Below are positions 15,686-23,286 of a stretch of DNA of 31,824 nt, in pieces. Under the pieces are notes generated by a model. That model was not told the origin of the DNA. It did not search any database and was given only the letters and a program-made list of their open reading frames with translations. The position numbers and the translations under genes were made by a program. Where the stretch lies: positions 15,211 through 47,034 of the forward strand of contig DHFP01000167.1 in NCBI GenBank assembly GCA_002402315.1, read 5' to 3'. Position 1 is the stretch's first letter; every line of letters begins with the position of its first letter. The stretch comes from Clostridiales bacterium UBA4821. GTDB taxonomy: Bacteria > Bacillota > Clostridia > Acetivibrionales > UBA4821.

Positions 15686-16903
15686 ATGTCAGACCTCAAT
15701 CAGACCCCGCGCGGCAGCCGCTTGCATATTTCATTTTTTGGCCGAAGAAACGTTGGGAAATCCAGCCTCATAAATGCCCTTACCAGACAAAACACCTCTA
15801 TTGTTTCAAATATTCCCGGAACTACAACCGATCCGGTTTTTAAATCTATGGAAATCCTTCCGCTTGGACCTGTAGTATTGATTGATACTGCAGGAACAGA
15901 CGATGCTGGAGAGTTAGGCTTGATGAGGGTGGAGAAGACGCTTGAAGTCCTGTTCAAGACGGATCTGGTTTTGGTTGTTGTAGATCCGGTAATTGGGATT
16001 GACGACTACGAAAAAGAAATTTTAAATAAGGCTCGTAATAGAAATGTACCTGTTATAGTTGTTGTTAATAAAGCCGATATTATTAATAAGGAAATAGTTG
16101 AATCCAATTATATGCCGGAGACAGATGAACAGCCGGTTGTTATCGTAAGTGCGCTCACTGGACAAGGCATTGAACAGCTGAAATTGACTATGATTAAAAA
16201 TGCTCCAAAGGATTGGACCCCTCCAACTATAGTAGGAGACTTGATATCGCCGGGAGATACAGTTGTACTTGTAGTGCCCATTGATTTGGCAGCTCCAAAA
16301 GGTAGACTGATACTTCCCCAGATGCAGACCATCCGGGATGTACTGGATAATGATGCCAAGGCTTTGGTTGTAAAGGAAAGGGAGCTGAAATCTGCGCTGG
16401 AAAGTCTCAAGGAAAAACCAAGCCTTGTGATTACAGACTCACAAGCTTTTCTCAAGGTAGATGCCGATACTCCGGGAGATGTTAAATTGACTTCGTTTTC
16501 AATACTTTTTGCCCGTTTCAAGGGAGATTTGAAGAGTCTAGTTAAGGGTGTAAAAGCAATAGAAGAACTGGTGCCCGGCGATAAGGTTCTGGTTGCAGAA
16601 GCTTGTACGCATCACCGGGTTGAAGACGATATTGGAACGGTGAAAATTCCGAGATGGTTGAGGCAGATCGTGGGAGGAGCATTGGAATTTGAATATTCGA
16701 GCGGGATACAACTGCCGGACAATTTAAAAGACTACAAGCTGATAGTACACTGTGGCGGTTGCATGATTAACCGAAAGGAGATGTTGTTCCGTATAGAGCA
16801 GGCGAACCTGGCTGGTGTGCCTATTGTTAACTATGGGCTTTTGATTGCCTATATTCATGGAATACTAAAAAGAGCGCTGAAACCATTCAACATTGAATTT
16901 TAG
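15686..16903 (+). CDS. hydF: [FeFe]-hydrogenase maturation GTPase and scaffold HydF
   Basis: Carries the diiron precursor and delivers it to apo-hydrogenase HydA; GTP turnover tunes the complex. The 405 residues show an Era/TrmE-type G domain: P-loop GRRNVGKSS (19-27), PGTTTDP, DTAGTDDAGELG and NKAD. A dimerisation domain and the C-terminal cluster domain follow, with CTH (Cys307, His309) and HCGGC (His355, Cys356, Cys359), the expected ligands of its [4Fe-4S] cluster. All are intact. GGAAGG lies 8 nt before ATG. It is the last gene of the maturation group; the structural hydrogenase is not in the window. Confidence 0.97.
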   Translation: MSDLNQTPRGSRLHISFFGRRNVGKSSLINALTRQNTSIVSNIPGTTTDPVFKSMEILPLGPVVLIDTAGTDDAGELGLMRVEKTLEVLFKTDLVLVVVDPVIGIDDYEKEILNKARNRNVPVIVVVNKADIINKEIVESNYMPETDEQPVVIVSALTGQGIEQLKLTMIKNAPKDWTPPTIVGDLISPGDTVVLVVPIDLAAPKGRLILPQMQTIRDVLDNDAKALVVKERELKSALESLKEKPSLVITDSQAFLKVDADTPGDVKLTSFSILFARFKGDLKSLVKGVKAIEELVPGDKVLVAEACTHHRVEDDIGTVKIPRWLRQIVGGALEFEYSSGIQLPDNLKDYKLIVHCGGCMINRKEMLFRIEQANLAGVPIVNYGLLIAYIHGILKRALKPFNIEF

Positions 16904-16991
16904 ACAATAATAATAAAAGATATGGCTAACAAAAGTTAAAGGTGATAATATCCATATATTTGATTATCTTTATGCTTCGTGCTAAATTAAA

Positions 16992-17020
16992 TAGAAACAA
17001 GTTGAAAAATATGGTATAAT
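16992..17020 (+). promoter_or_regulatory. Extended -10 promoter for the fapA-like gene
   Basis: TGGTATAAT, an extended -10 (TATAAT at 17015-17020), with a weak -35 TAGAAA (16992-16997) 17 nt upstream. It yields a leader of about 215 nt. Confidence 0.55.
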
Positions 17021-17085
17021 TAAATTAGAGGTAATATTCAAAAAAAACAAAAAATTATTTAAAAATCTTATTTCTATATTAGGAA

Positions 17086-17189
17086 GCGAAAAAGAATTAA
17101 CAAAACGTTTCAAGATAATTGCTTCCAGTAATCTTCAATAGCAACGAAAAGATGAATTTGAGGGAAAAGACATGTAAATTCTTTTTCGC
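17086..17189 (+). other. Long-range 13-bp stem in the leader of the DUF342 gene
   Basis: The non-coding stretch 16904-17241 holds a promoter and this fold. GCGAAAAAGAATT (17086-17098) pairs perfectly with AATTCTTTTTCGC (17177-17189), and GGAAGC/GCTTCC (from 17082) is an alternative partner within the enclosed 78 nt. It may be a cis-regulatory RNA or simply a folded AT-rich leader. I compared it by eye with c-di-GMP and c-di-AMP riboswitch cores and found no match. Confidence 0.4.
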
Positions 17190-17241
17190 AGTTAATCTAA
17201 AGAAGCAAAACACTCGGATGGTATAGAGAAGGAGGGGGATT

Positions 17242-18819
17242 ATGGCAGAACAAGTACTGTATAAGTGTGACTTTATAGAAGTAACAACAGATGGTGACAA
17301 CTTTTATATTGAGTCTTTTAAACAAGGCTTTTCACTTGACCAGTTCAACAAAATAGTCGGCCAGCATCCCCAGATAAGAGTTACAAGCTTTACCACCATT
17401 AAGAGTGCGGTTGTATTTGCTCCAAGGCCCAAGGAAAAGTTTGGAGAACGAAAGGATAGAATTTCGGTAGAGATATCCCCGGATTGCATGAAAGCATTTA
17501 TTACATTATGCGTTTCACAAGAAGAATTAAGCCATTCCAAAAGAGAAAATTTAAAGAGTGAAATACTTGTAAAGCTGAAACAGGAAGGTATAGTATACGG
17601 CATAAAGAACGAAGCGCTATTAAATATGCTTAAAAATGACAAAAAAATTCTTATCGCAGAGGGTCAAATGCCCGAAAATGGTAAGGATTGTATGAAAAAA
17701 ATGTATGAAGTTAAAGAGGCTAAACCCATAATACATGCTGACGGAAGCGTAGACCACTATGAACTTAGCTTGATTAATAGAGTAAATAAGGATGAATGGC
17801 TAGGCGAGCGCATTGACGCAACTTCTGGTAAGATGGGTAAAAACGTAAAAGGCATGGAAGTTCAACCAATACCTGGGAAAAGCTTCCCTTTGGAGTATGA
17901 CAAGAATTCGGTGTATGAGGTGAAAGAAGGAAACAAAACAGTACTTTACTCTAAGTATACTGGTGCTGTTGATTTAAAAAATGATATTGTTGGAGTATCA
18001 AACCATTTAGAGATTGATGGTAATGTAGATTTTTCAACAGGGAATATTGATTTTGAAGGCTGTGTTACTATAAAGGGAACAATAGATGATAACTTCATGG
18101 TAACAGCTGACGGAGACATTGAAATTCTTGGAGATCTAGGGATAGGAAGCATAAGAGGACTTGAAAGCCGTAAAGGCAGTATATACATCAAAGGTGGAAT
18201 GTCTTCAAAGAATAAAGTAACTATAAGAGCTGCAAAGAATGTGTTTGCAAAATACATTACAAATGCCAGTGTGGTTGCCGGTCAGATGGTTCACGTGGGT
18301 TATTACTGTATCAATGCAGATATTAATGCAGCTGAGGTTCTGGTAGATTCATCCAAAGGGCAGATAATCGGCGGTATTATTTGTGCGGATGCCAGAGTTG
18401 TTGCCAATACTATTGGGTCGCCAAGTGAGAAGAGAACCTTGATAAACGTAAGGGGAATAAATAAAGAAAAAATAAAACAACGGGTGGAAGAGATTAATAG
18501 AAGTCTTGATGCCAAGAAGGCGGATCAGGCTCAACTTAAAAACGATTTAAACAATGCTTCAGGTAAACAGGCAAATCCAAGAGAAGCTGATGCGGTAAGG
18601 GAAAAAGTGGCGGAGATTACAGCTGAAATTAAAGAGCTTGAAGAAGAGAAGAAAAAACTGGGTGGATATTTTAAAATACGTGGAGAGGGGGAAATTATAA
18701 TCCAAAAGAAGATTTACCCAAACTGCTTCATTGAGATAAAAAGATGTTATAAGGAAATTCATGAAGCGCAAAATAGTATTACTTATTATGAGAGTGAGAA
18801 TGAACTAAAAGAAGCATAA
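17242..18819 (+). CDS. fapA: FapA/DUF342 family protein
   Basis: A 525-residue cytosolic protein of the family called flagellar assembly protein A, whose molecular role is not settled. The N-terminal ~170 residues are a mixed domain. Residues ~170-410 contain the DUF342 core, which folds as a right-handed beta-helix (repeating short strands: IDGNVDFSTGNIDFEGCVTI, GDIEILGDLGIG, GSIYIKGGM), then AEVLVDSSKGQIIGG. Residues ~415-480 form a charged coiled coil (KIKQRVEEINRSLDAKKADQ), and a short beta tail ends the protein. GAAGGAGGGGG precedes the ATG. No flagellar genes are nearby, so a flagellar role cannot be inferred from context; many clostridia carry several stand-alone copies. Confidence 0.85.
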   Translation: MAEQVLYKCDFIEVTTDGDNFYIESFKQGFSLDQFNKIVGQHPQIRVTSFTTIKSAVVFAPRPKEKFGERKDRISVEISPDCMKAFITLCVSQEELSHSKRENLKSEILVKLKQEGIVYGIKNEALLNMLKNDKKILIAEGQMPENGKDCMKKMYEVKEAKPIIHADGSVDHYELSLINRVNKDEWLGERIDATSGKMGKNVKGMEVQPIPGKSFPLEYDKNSVYEVKEGNKTVLYSKYTGAVDLKNDIVGVSNHLEIDGNVDFSTGNIDFEGCVTIKGTIDDNFMVTADGDIEILGDLGIGSIRGLESRKGSIYIKGGMSSKNKVTIRAAKNVFAKYITNASVVAGQMVHVGYYCINADINAAEVLVDSSKGQIIGGIICADARVVANTIGSPSEKRTLINVRGINKEKIKQRVEEINRSLDAKKADQAQLKNDLNNASGKQANPREADAVREKVAEITAEIKELEEEKKKLGGYFKIRGEGEIIIQKKIYPNCFIEIKRCYKEIHEAQNSITYYESENELKEA

Positions 18820-18880
18820 GACAATCACCTCCGGAGTTGGTGTGAATATTATGTAATACACGAATTCAGGGGGTATTTTT

Positions 18881-19765
18881 ATGAGAATAGGAATAGCTTT
18901 ATCAGGAGGAGGAGTCAGGGGAGCTGTTCACATAGGTGTTTTAAAAGCATTGGAAGAAAACGGCATTTATCCCGGCGTAGTTTCCGGAACCAGTGCAGGA
19001 AGTATAATTGCAGCTCTTTATTGTTCAGGATACAGTCCTGACGAAATAAAAGGGATTGTAGAGGAAAATGCTAAGAATACAATCATTGATTTTGATGTAA
19101 GGGAAATATATTCATACGTAAAATCATTGTTTGCCGGTAGACCCAACAAAATAGATGGTTTCATAAAAGGGAATAAGATTCAGAAAATAGTAGGCGATCA
19201 ATGCAAGAAAAAGGGATGTCAATATATTAAGGAAGTGAAAAAGGCAATTGCTATTCCAGCTGTGGATATCAATTCAGCAAAAATCAATATGTTTGTTTCG
19301 GATAGGAGTTTGTTTAAAGAGCAAAAGGAGATTGAATATGATGATGATATTGAACTGGCTGCGGCAGTCAGGGCAAGCATATCCTATCCAGCCGTATTTA
19401 AACCCTGTATGGTAAAAGGAAAGAGGCTTGTAGACGGAGGAATCAGGAACAATATTCCTGTTGGTGTTCTAAAAACAATGGGAGCAGATAGAGTAATTGC
19501 CGTAAATCTAGGGTATGCTGGCAAAGCAGATAAGGATATAGATGATGTTTTGGAAATTGCTGTTCAATCAATTGATATAATGGCATACGTAATTTCAAAA
19601 GATTTGGTAAGAGAAGCCAATTATGTGCTGCTTCCGGAAGTATATGACGTAAAATTACTTGAAACAGCAAGGATACCGGAGTGTATAGAGAGAGGATATC
19701 AGGCTGCAGTTAAGGTGATGCCGGAGATAAAAAGGGCTCTTGGTTTAGGGCACTTATTACGGTAA
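18881..19765 (+). CDS. Patatin-like phospholipase family serine hydrolase
   Basis: A 294-residue cytosolic alpha/beta hydrolase, of the RssA/YlbK type by length. The glycine-rich oxyanion loop GGGVRG spans residues 9-14, the nucleophile Ser38 lies in GTSAG, and the catalytic Asp185 lies in VDGG, giving the Ser-Asp dyad of patatins. No signal peptide or membrane segment is seen, so it probably acts on membrane lipids or acyl esters from the inside; the substrate is unknown. GGGGG precedes the ATG by about 7 nt. It lies 61 nt after the DUF342 gene in the same direction and may share its promoter. Confidence 0.9.
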   Translation: MRIGIALSGGGVRGAVHIGVLKALEENGIYPGVVSGTSAGSIIAALYCSGYSPDEIKGIVEENAKNTIIDFDVREIYSYVKSLFAGRPNKIDGFIKGNKIQKIVGDQCKKKGCQYIKEVKKAIAIPAVDINSAKINMFVSDRSLFKEQKEIEYDDDIELAAAVRASISYPAVFKPCMVKGKRLVDGGIRNNIPVGVLKTMGADRVIAVNLGYAGKADKDIDDVLEIAVQSIDIMAYVISKDLVREANYVLLPEVYDVKLLETARIPECIERGYQAAVKVMPEIKRALGLGHLLR

Positions 19766-19785
19766 GCTTTTTAATGACTTTGTTA

Positions 19786-19814
19786 TTGTCAATTTTTACT
19801 TAAGGTAATATAAT
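19786..19814 (+). promoter_or_regulatory. Sigma-A promoter for glmM
   Basis: TTGTCA (19786-19791), a 17-nt spacer and a consensus TATAAT (19809-19814). The start should be near 19821, giving a ~100-nt leader. Confidence 0.7.
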
Positions 19815-19868
19815 AATAACCTAGAATAAAAATTAAAAATAATTAGCAGAATTAAAAGTTTAAAGACC

Positions 19869-19891
19869 ATTAATTCGAAAGATGAATTAAT
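19869..19891 (+). repeat. 8-bp hairpin in the glmM leader
   Basis: ATTAATTC (19869-19876) and GAATTAAT (19884-19891) form a perfect stem with the 7-nt loop GAAAGAT, 30 nt before the glmM start. No T-run follows, so it is not a terminator. Confidence 0.45.
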
Positions 19892-19920
19892 AGAGGTGCT
19901 ACCATACAGGGAGGATTTTA

Positions 19921-21270
19921 ATGGGAAGACTTTTTGGAACTGATGGAATAAGGGGAATAGCCAATAAAGAGTTAACGCCAAGTCTTGCATTTGAAATTGG
20001 CAGGGCTGGAGCATATGTGTTATCCGGAGAGGTGAATCACAAGCCAAGAATACTTGTAGGTAAAGACACAAGGTTATCATGTGATATGCTTGAAGCAGCA
20101 CTGGTATCTGGTTTGTGCTCTGTTGGTGCCGAAGTTGAATTAGTCGGAGTGATTCCCACGCCAGCAATTGCATATCTTGTAAGGAAATACGGAGCTGATG
20201 CTGGAGTCATGATTTCTGCTTCTCATAACCCATATGAGTTTAATGGAATAAAATATTTCAATAATAAAGGGTTTAAGTTACCTGATAGTATTGAAGAAAG
20301 AATAGAATCAATAATACTGGATGAATCTGAAGAATTACCTGAGGTAACCGGAAAGAATGTTGGAAGATCCAGGCCATTGGAACAGGCTCTAGGCAACTAT
20401 AAAGAGTTCCTCAAAAGTACTGTAAAATGTGATTTTAAGGGCTTAAAGGTAGCACTTGATTGTGCAAACGGGGCTTCTTATAAGATAGCACCTCAGGTAT
20501 TCAGAGAGATTGGCGCTGAGGTCAAAGCAATTAATGACTGTCCGGATGGTACAAATATAAATTGCAAATGTGGTTCTACCCATATGGAAGAGCTTAAGAA
20601 ATTTGTAGTTGACGAAAATATGGATTTAGGTTTGGCTTTTGATGGTGATGCTGACAGAGTATTAGTGGTTGATGAAAACGGAGAACTGGTAGATGGAGAC
20701 AAGATTATGTCAATCTGCGGACAATATATGAAAGAAAAAGGCAAGCTTAAAGAAGATACTATAGTTGCAACTGTAATGAGTAACTTAGGTTTCGATATAT
20801 TTGCGAAAAAGAATGGCATAAAGGTGATTAAAACAAAGGTAGGCGACAGGTACGTGCTGGAACAGATGCTGGAAGGAGGGCTTTCCTTAGGAGGAGAACA
20901 ATCAGGACATATAATCTTTCTAGACTATAATACTACCGGAGATGGAATACTCACAGCACTGCAGCTATTATCAACATTAAAGGATACAGGTAAGACATTA
21001 TCCGAGGCTGCATCAATTATGCAAGTATACCCGCAGGTATTAGTAAATGCAAAGGTAAGTAATGAAAAGAAAAATGAATATATGAAAGATAGTATTGTTG
21101 CATCCTTGGTTAATGATTTGGAAAAAGAGTTTAGAGATGAAGGGAGAGTACTTATCCGTCCTTCCGGAACAGAGCCTTTGGTAAGGGTAATGATTGAGGG
21201 CAAGGATGTTAATTATATAGATGCACGGGCTAAGGAGCTTGCAAGGGTAATAGAAGAGCGGCTAGGATAG
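19921..21270 (+). CDS. glmM: Phosphoglucosamine mutase
   Basis: Converts glucosamine-6-phosphate to glucosamine-1-phosphate for UDP-GlcNAc and peptidoglycan. The 449 residues are full length. All four alpha-D-phosphohexomutase motifs are intact: FGTDGIRG at the N-terminus, the phosphoserine loop ISASHNP with Ser101, the Mg loop DGDADR (241-246) and the phosphate-binding RPSGTEP near the C-terminus. The GEQSGH sugar-contact motif is also present. GGAGG lies 6 nt before ATG. It has its own strong promoter (19786-19814). It is a useful in-window standard against which the degenerate mutase half at 24.4-25.7 kb can be judged. Confidence 0.97.
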   Translation: MGRLFGTDGIRGIANKELTPSLAFEIGRAGAYVLSGEVNHKPRILVGKDTRLSCDMLEAALVSGLCSVGAEVELVGVIPTPAIAYLVRKYGADAGVMISASHNPYEFNGIKYFNNKGFKLPDSIEERIESIILDESEELPEVTGKNVGRSRPLEQALGNYKEFLKSTVKCDFKGLKVALDCANGASYKIAPQVFREIGAEVKAINDCPDGTNINCKCGSTHMEELKKFVVDENMDLGLAFDGDADRVLVVDENGELVDGDKIMSICGQYMKEKGKLKEDTIVATVMSNLGFDIFAKKNGIKVIKTKVGDRYVLEQMLEGGLSLGGEQSGHIIFLDYNTTGDGILTALQLLSTLKDTGKTLSEAASIMQVYPQVLVNAKVSNEKKNEYMKDSIVASLVNDLEKEFRDEGRVLIRPSGTEPLVRVMIEGKDVNYIDARAKELARVIEERLG

Positions 21271-21309
21271 AATACTACTTAAATGATTTAACAGGCAGAG
21301 GTGCGAATA

Positions 21310-22602
21310 ATGAACAAAAAAGCTCCACTTGCTTTTAGAATGTGTCCAAGAAGTTTGGAAGAATATGTAGGTCAAGAGGAATTTTTAGCCGAAGGCAAGC
21401 TTTTATATAGATTAATTAAGGCTGACAAGCTATCCTCGATCATACTATGGGGGCCTCCCGGATGTGGTAAGTCAGCGCTTGCCAAGGTTATAGCATGTAC
21501 TACCAGGAATAAATTTGAAAGATTGAACGCAGTAAATTCAGGTATTGCAGATATTAAATCGGTTGTAAACGAAGCGCAAAATACCTTATTAAATCCTAGC
21601 GGCAGGGTTGTACTATTTATTGATGAAATTCACAGATTTAACAAGGCACAGCAGGATGCACTTTTACCTTTCGTAGAAAACGGCACGGTAATATTGATAG
21701 GGGCAACTACAGAAAACCCGTACTTTGAAGTTAATAAAGCTCTTATATCAAGATCAACGGTTTTTAAATTAGAACGCTTGAAGAAAGAGCATTTGGTAAG
21801 AATAATTAATAATACTTTAAAAGAAAAGGAAAGAGGCCTTGGCAATCTTAATATAGATATTTCAGAAGAAGCGATTGACATTCTTGCGGATATTTCAAAC
21901 GGTGATGCCAGAACTGCATTAAATGCGCTTGAACTTGCCGTACTCACAACTCCTGTAAGCGAAGATGGAAGTATAAAGTTAGATAGGGAAATAATACAGG
22001 AATGCTTGCAAAAAAGAGTCGTATCATATGATAAAAATGCAGATGGTCATTATGATAATATTAGTGCATTCATCAAGTCAATGCGCGGGAGTGATCCTGA
22101 TGCTGCTCTGTTTTATTTGGCACGTGCTGTAAGTGCCGGAGAGGATCCAATGTTTTTGGCACGTAGAATAGTAATATGTGCTGCCGAAGATGTGGGAATA
22201 GCAAATCCGGAAGCACTCGTTGCAGCAGTTGCAGCAGCACAGGCAGTTCATATGGTGGGAATGCCCGAGGCAAGAATAATCCTTGCAGAGGCAGCAGTTC
22301 TAATTGCAGTAAGTCCCAAGTCTAATGCAAGTTATGTTGGAATTAACAAGGCGCTGGAGGATATAAAGGACAAGGATTGTGGAGAAGTTCCTCTCCACCT
22401 ACGGAATGCTGTTTTTGATGAATTAACAAAGCATGGTTATGGAAAAGACTACAAATATGCACATCACTTTGAAGGAAACTATGTTCAGCAACAGTATCTT
22501 CCAAAAGAACTTGAGGGAACCATCTATTATACTCCGACTGGTAATGGGTATGAAGTTGAGGTACAAAAAAGATTAAACCGAATTAGAAAAGAAAAGAAAT
22601 AG
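21310..22602 (+). CDS. rarA: Replication-associated recombination protein A (RarA/MgsA), AAA+ ATPase
   Basis: A clamp-loader-like ATPase that acts at stalled replication forks and interacts with SSB. The protein has 430 residues. Walker A GPPGCGKS is at 48-55, Walker B FIDEIHRFNKAQQD comes next, then sensor 1 GATTENP, with an arginine-finger region SRSTVF. The C-terminal tetramerisation region (GEDPMFLARR, EDVGIANPEAL) follows. In-frame GTG 21301 lies inside the AGAGGTG ribosome site, so ATG 21310 is the likelier start. It lies 39 nt after glmM and is probably co-transcribed with it. Its last seven codons and stop fall within the 62-bp palindrome at 22581-22642. Confidence 0.94.
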   Translation: MNKKAPLAFRMCPRSLEEYVGQEEFLAEGKLLYRLIKADKLSSIILWGPPGCGKSALAKVIACTTRNKFERLNAVNSGIADIKSVVNEAQNTLLNPSGRVVLFIDEIHRFNKAQQDALLPFVENGTVILIGATTENPYFEVNKALISRSTVFKLERLKKEHLVRIINNTLKEKERGLGNLNIDISEEAIDILADISNGDARTALNALELAVLTTPVSEDGSIKLDREIIQECLQKRVVSYDKNADGHYDNISAFIKSMRGSDPDAALFYLARAVSAGEDPMFLARRIVICAAEDVGIANPEALVAAVAAAQAVHMVGMPEARIILAEAAVLIAVSPKSNASYVGINKALEDIKDKDCGEVPLHLRNAVFDELTKHGYGKDYKYAHHFEGNYVQQQYLPKELEGTIYYTPTGNGYEVEVQKRLNRIRKEKK

Positions 22603-22642
22603 CGTCACAAATTTGTGACGCTATTTCTTTTCTTTTCTAATT
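22581..22642. terminator. Perfect 62-bp palindrome between convergent rarA and CBM25 genes
   Basis: Positions 22581-22611 and 22612-22642 are exact reverse complements over 31 bp with no spacer. The core is AGCGTCACAAATTTGTGACGCT, split here as 22601-22611 and its mirror. T-rich flanks on both strands make it a working bidirectional intrinsic terminator. It covers the rarA stop (22600-22602) and touches the opposing stop at 22643. Confidence 0.9.
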
Positions 22643-22954
22643 TTATGAAACCACATCAAAGGTGTAGTTTTTACCTGAGTTGTTATCCCAGTTCTCAGCA
22701 GAGTCTTTGAAGCATACATAAAGAGGCATTGACTTGGTTACAGGAAGAGTTGCTTCAAATCCTACAGGTGTTTTTGACATTTTTATATCCTGTACATTAT
22801 CCCACTTGCTGCCATAACCTATATGAGCAAAAACATCAGTTGCTCCGAATTTTGCCAGCAATCCGTCATATGAGATTCTTAACTTATCACCTGTTGTAAC
22901 TTCTTGAGGAGTGATATAAACACCATTGTTAATATACTTATTATTTTTAATCAT
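22643..22954 (-). CDS. Free-standing CBM25-like carbohydrate-binding module
   Basis: A 103-residue protein consisting of one beta-sandwich starch-binding module of the CBM25 type. Typical marks are VYITPQEVTTGDKL, the aromatic HIGYGSKWDNVQ segment, a central beta strand, and the closing FKDSAENWDNNSGKNYTF motif, whose W-D-N-N-x-G-x-N-Y pattern is the family signature. There is no signal peptide, linker, dockerin or catalytic domain, so it should act in the cytosol, perhaps on glycogen (inference). GGAGGG lies 5 nt before ATG. It is transcribed alone from the AT-rich region to its right and ends at the palindrome shared with rarA. Confidence 0.8.
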   Translation of the reverse strand: MIKNNKYINNGVYITPQEVTTGDKLRISYDGLLAKFGATDVFAHIGYGSKWDNVQDIKMSKTPVGFEATLPVTKSMPLYVCFKDSAENWDNNSGKNYTFDVVS

Positions 22955-23286
22955 ATTATCCCTCCAATTTTTAAATTCAATATTATTATCTTCAATAATT
23001 CATTTTAAATTCCTAGTTAATTTTAGCTCAGAATAATAAAAGATTAATTACACATAATAAATTTGTATTAATCATTAAGGAATGATGAGATTATAAAACG
23101 CGATTTTAAAGTGAGATATTTTTTAAATTTATCATTTCATCATTCCTTAAACAAAAAGGAATCTATTTCTATATTTCTAGGAAAATACAATCTATTTATT
23201 TGTTATAAAGATTATTTGTAAATAATCATGGCCGTTATTTAAAAAAGATGTAGGAGTAATTCTTGCAAAGAAAGGGTGAATAGTAA
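22955..23286. other. AT-rich divergent intergenic region with a 14-bp inverted repeat
   Basis: A 332-bp gap between the leftward CBM25 gene and the rightward nucleotidyltransferase gene. It holds an exact inverted repeat, TTAAGGAATGATGA (23075-23088) and TCATCATTCCTTAA (23137-23150), around a 48-nt AT-rich loop. The left arm can also fold locally (TCATT/AATGA). No open frame or clear consensus promoter is seen. The repeat could be an operator pair or a MITE remnant. Confidence 0.5.

Noticed and set aside
16108..16521. 137-codon minus-strand frame inside hydF
   Set aside because: Ser/Thr-rich antisense shadow of HydF; the sense strand carries all domain motifs.
17021..17241. c-di-GMP or c-di-AMP riboswitch ahead of the DUF342 gene
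   Set aside because: The conserved core segments of GEMM-I, GEMM-II and ydaO types were not seen.
19796..20173. 125-codon minus-strand frame over the glmM promoter and start
   Set aside because: Overlaps the consensus glmM promoter and conserved GlmM N-terminus; Leu/Gln-rich composition is typical of a shadow frame.
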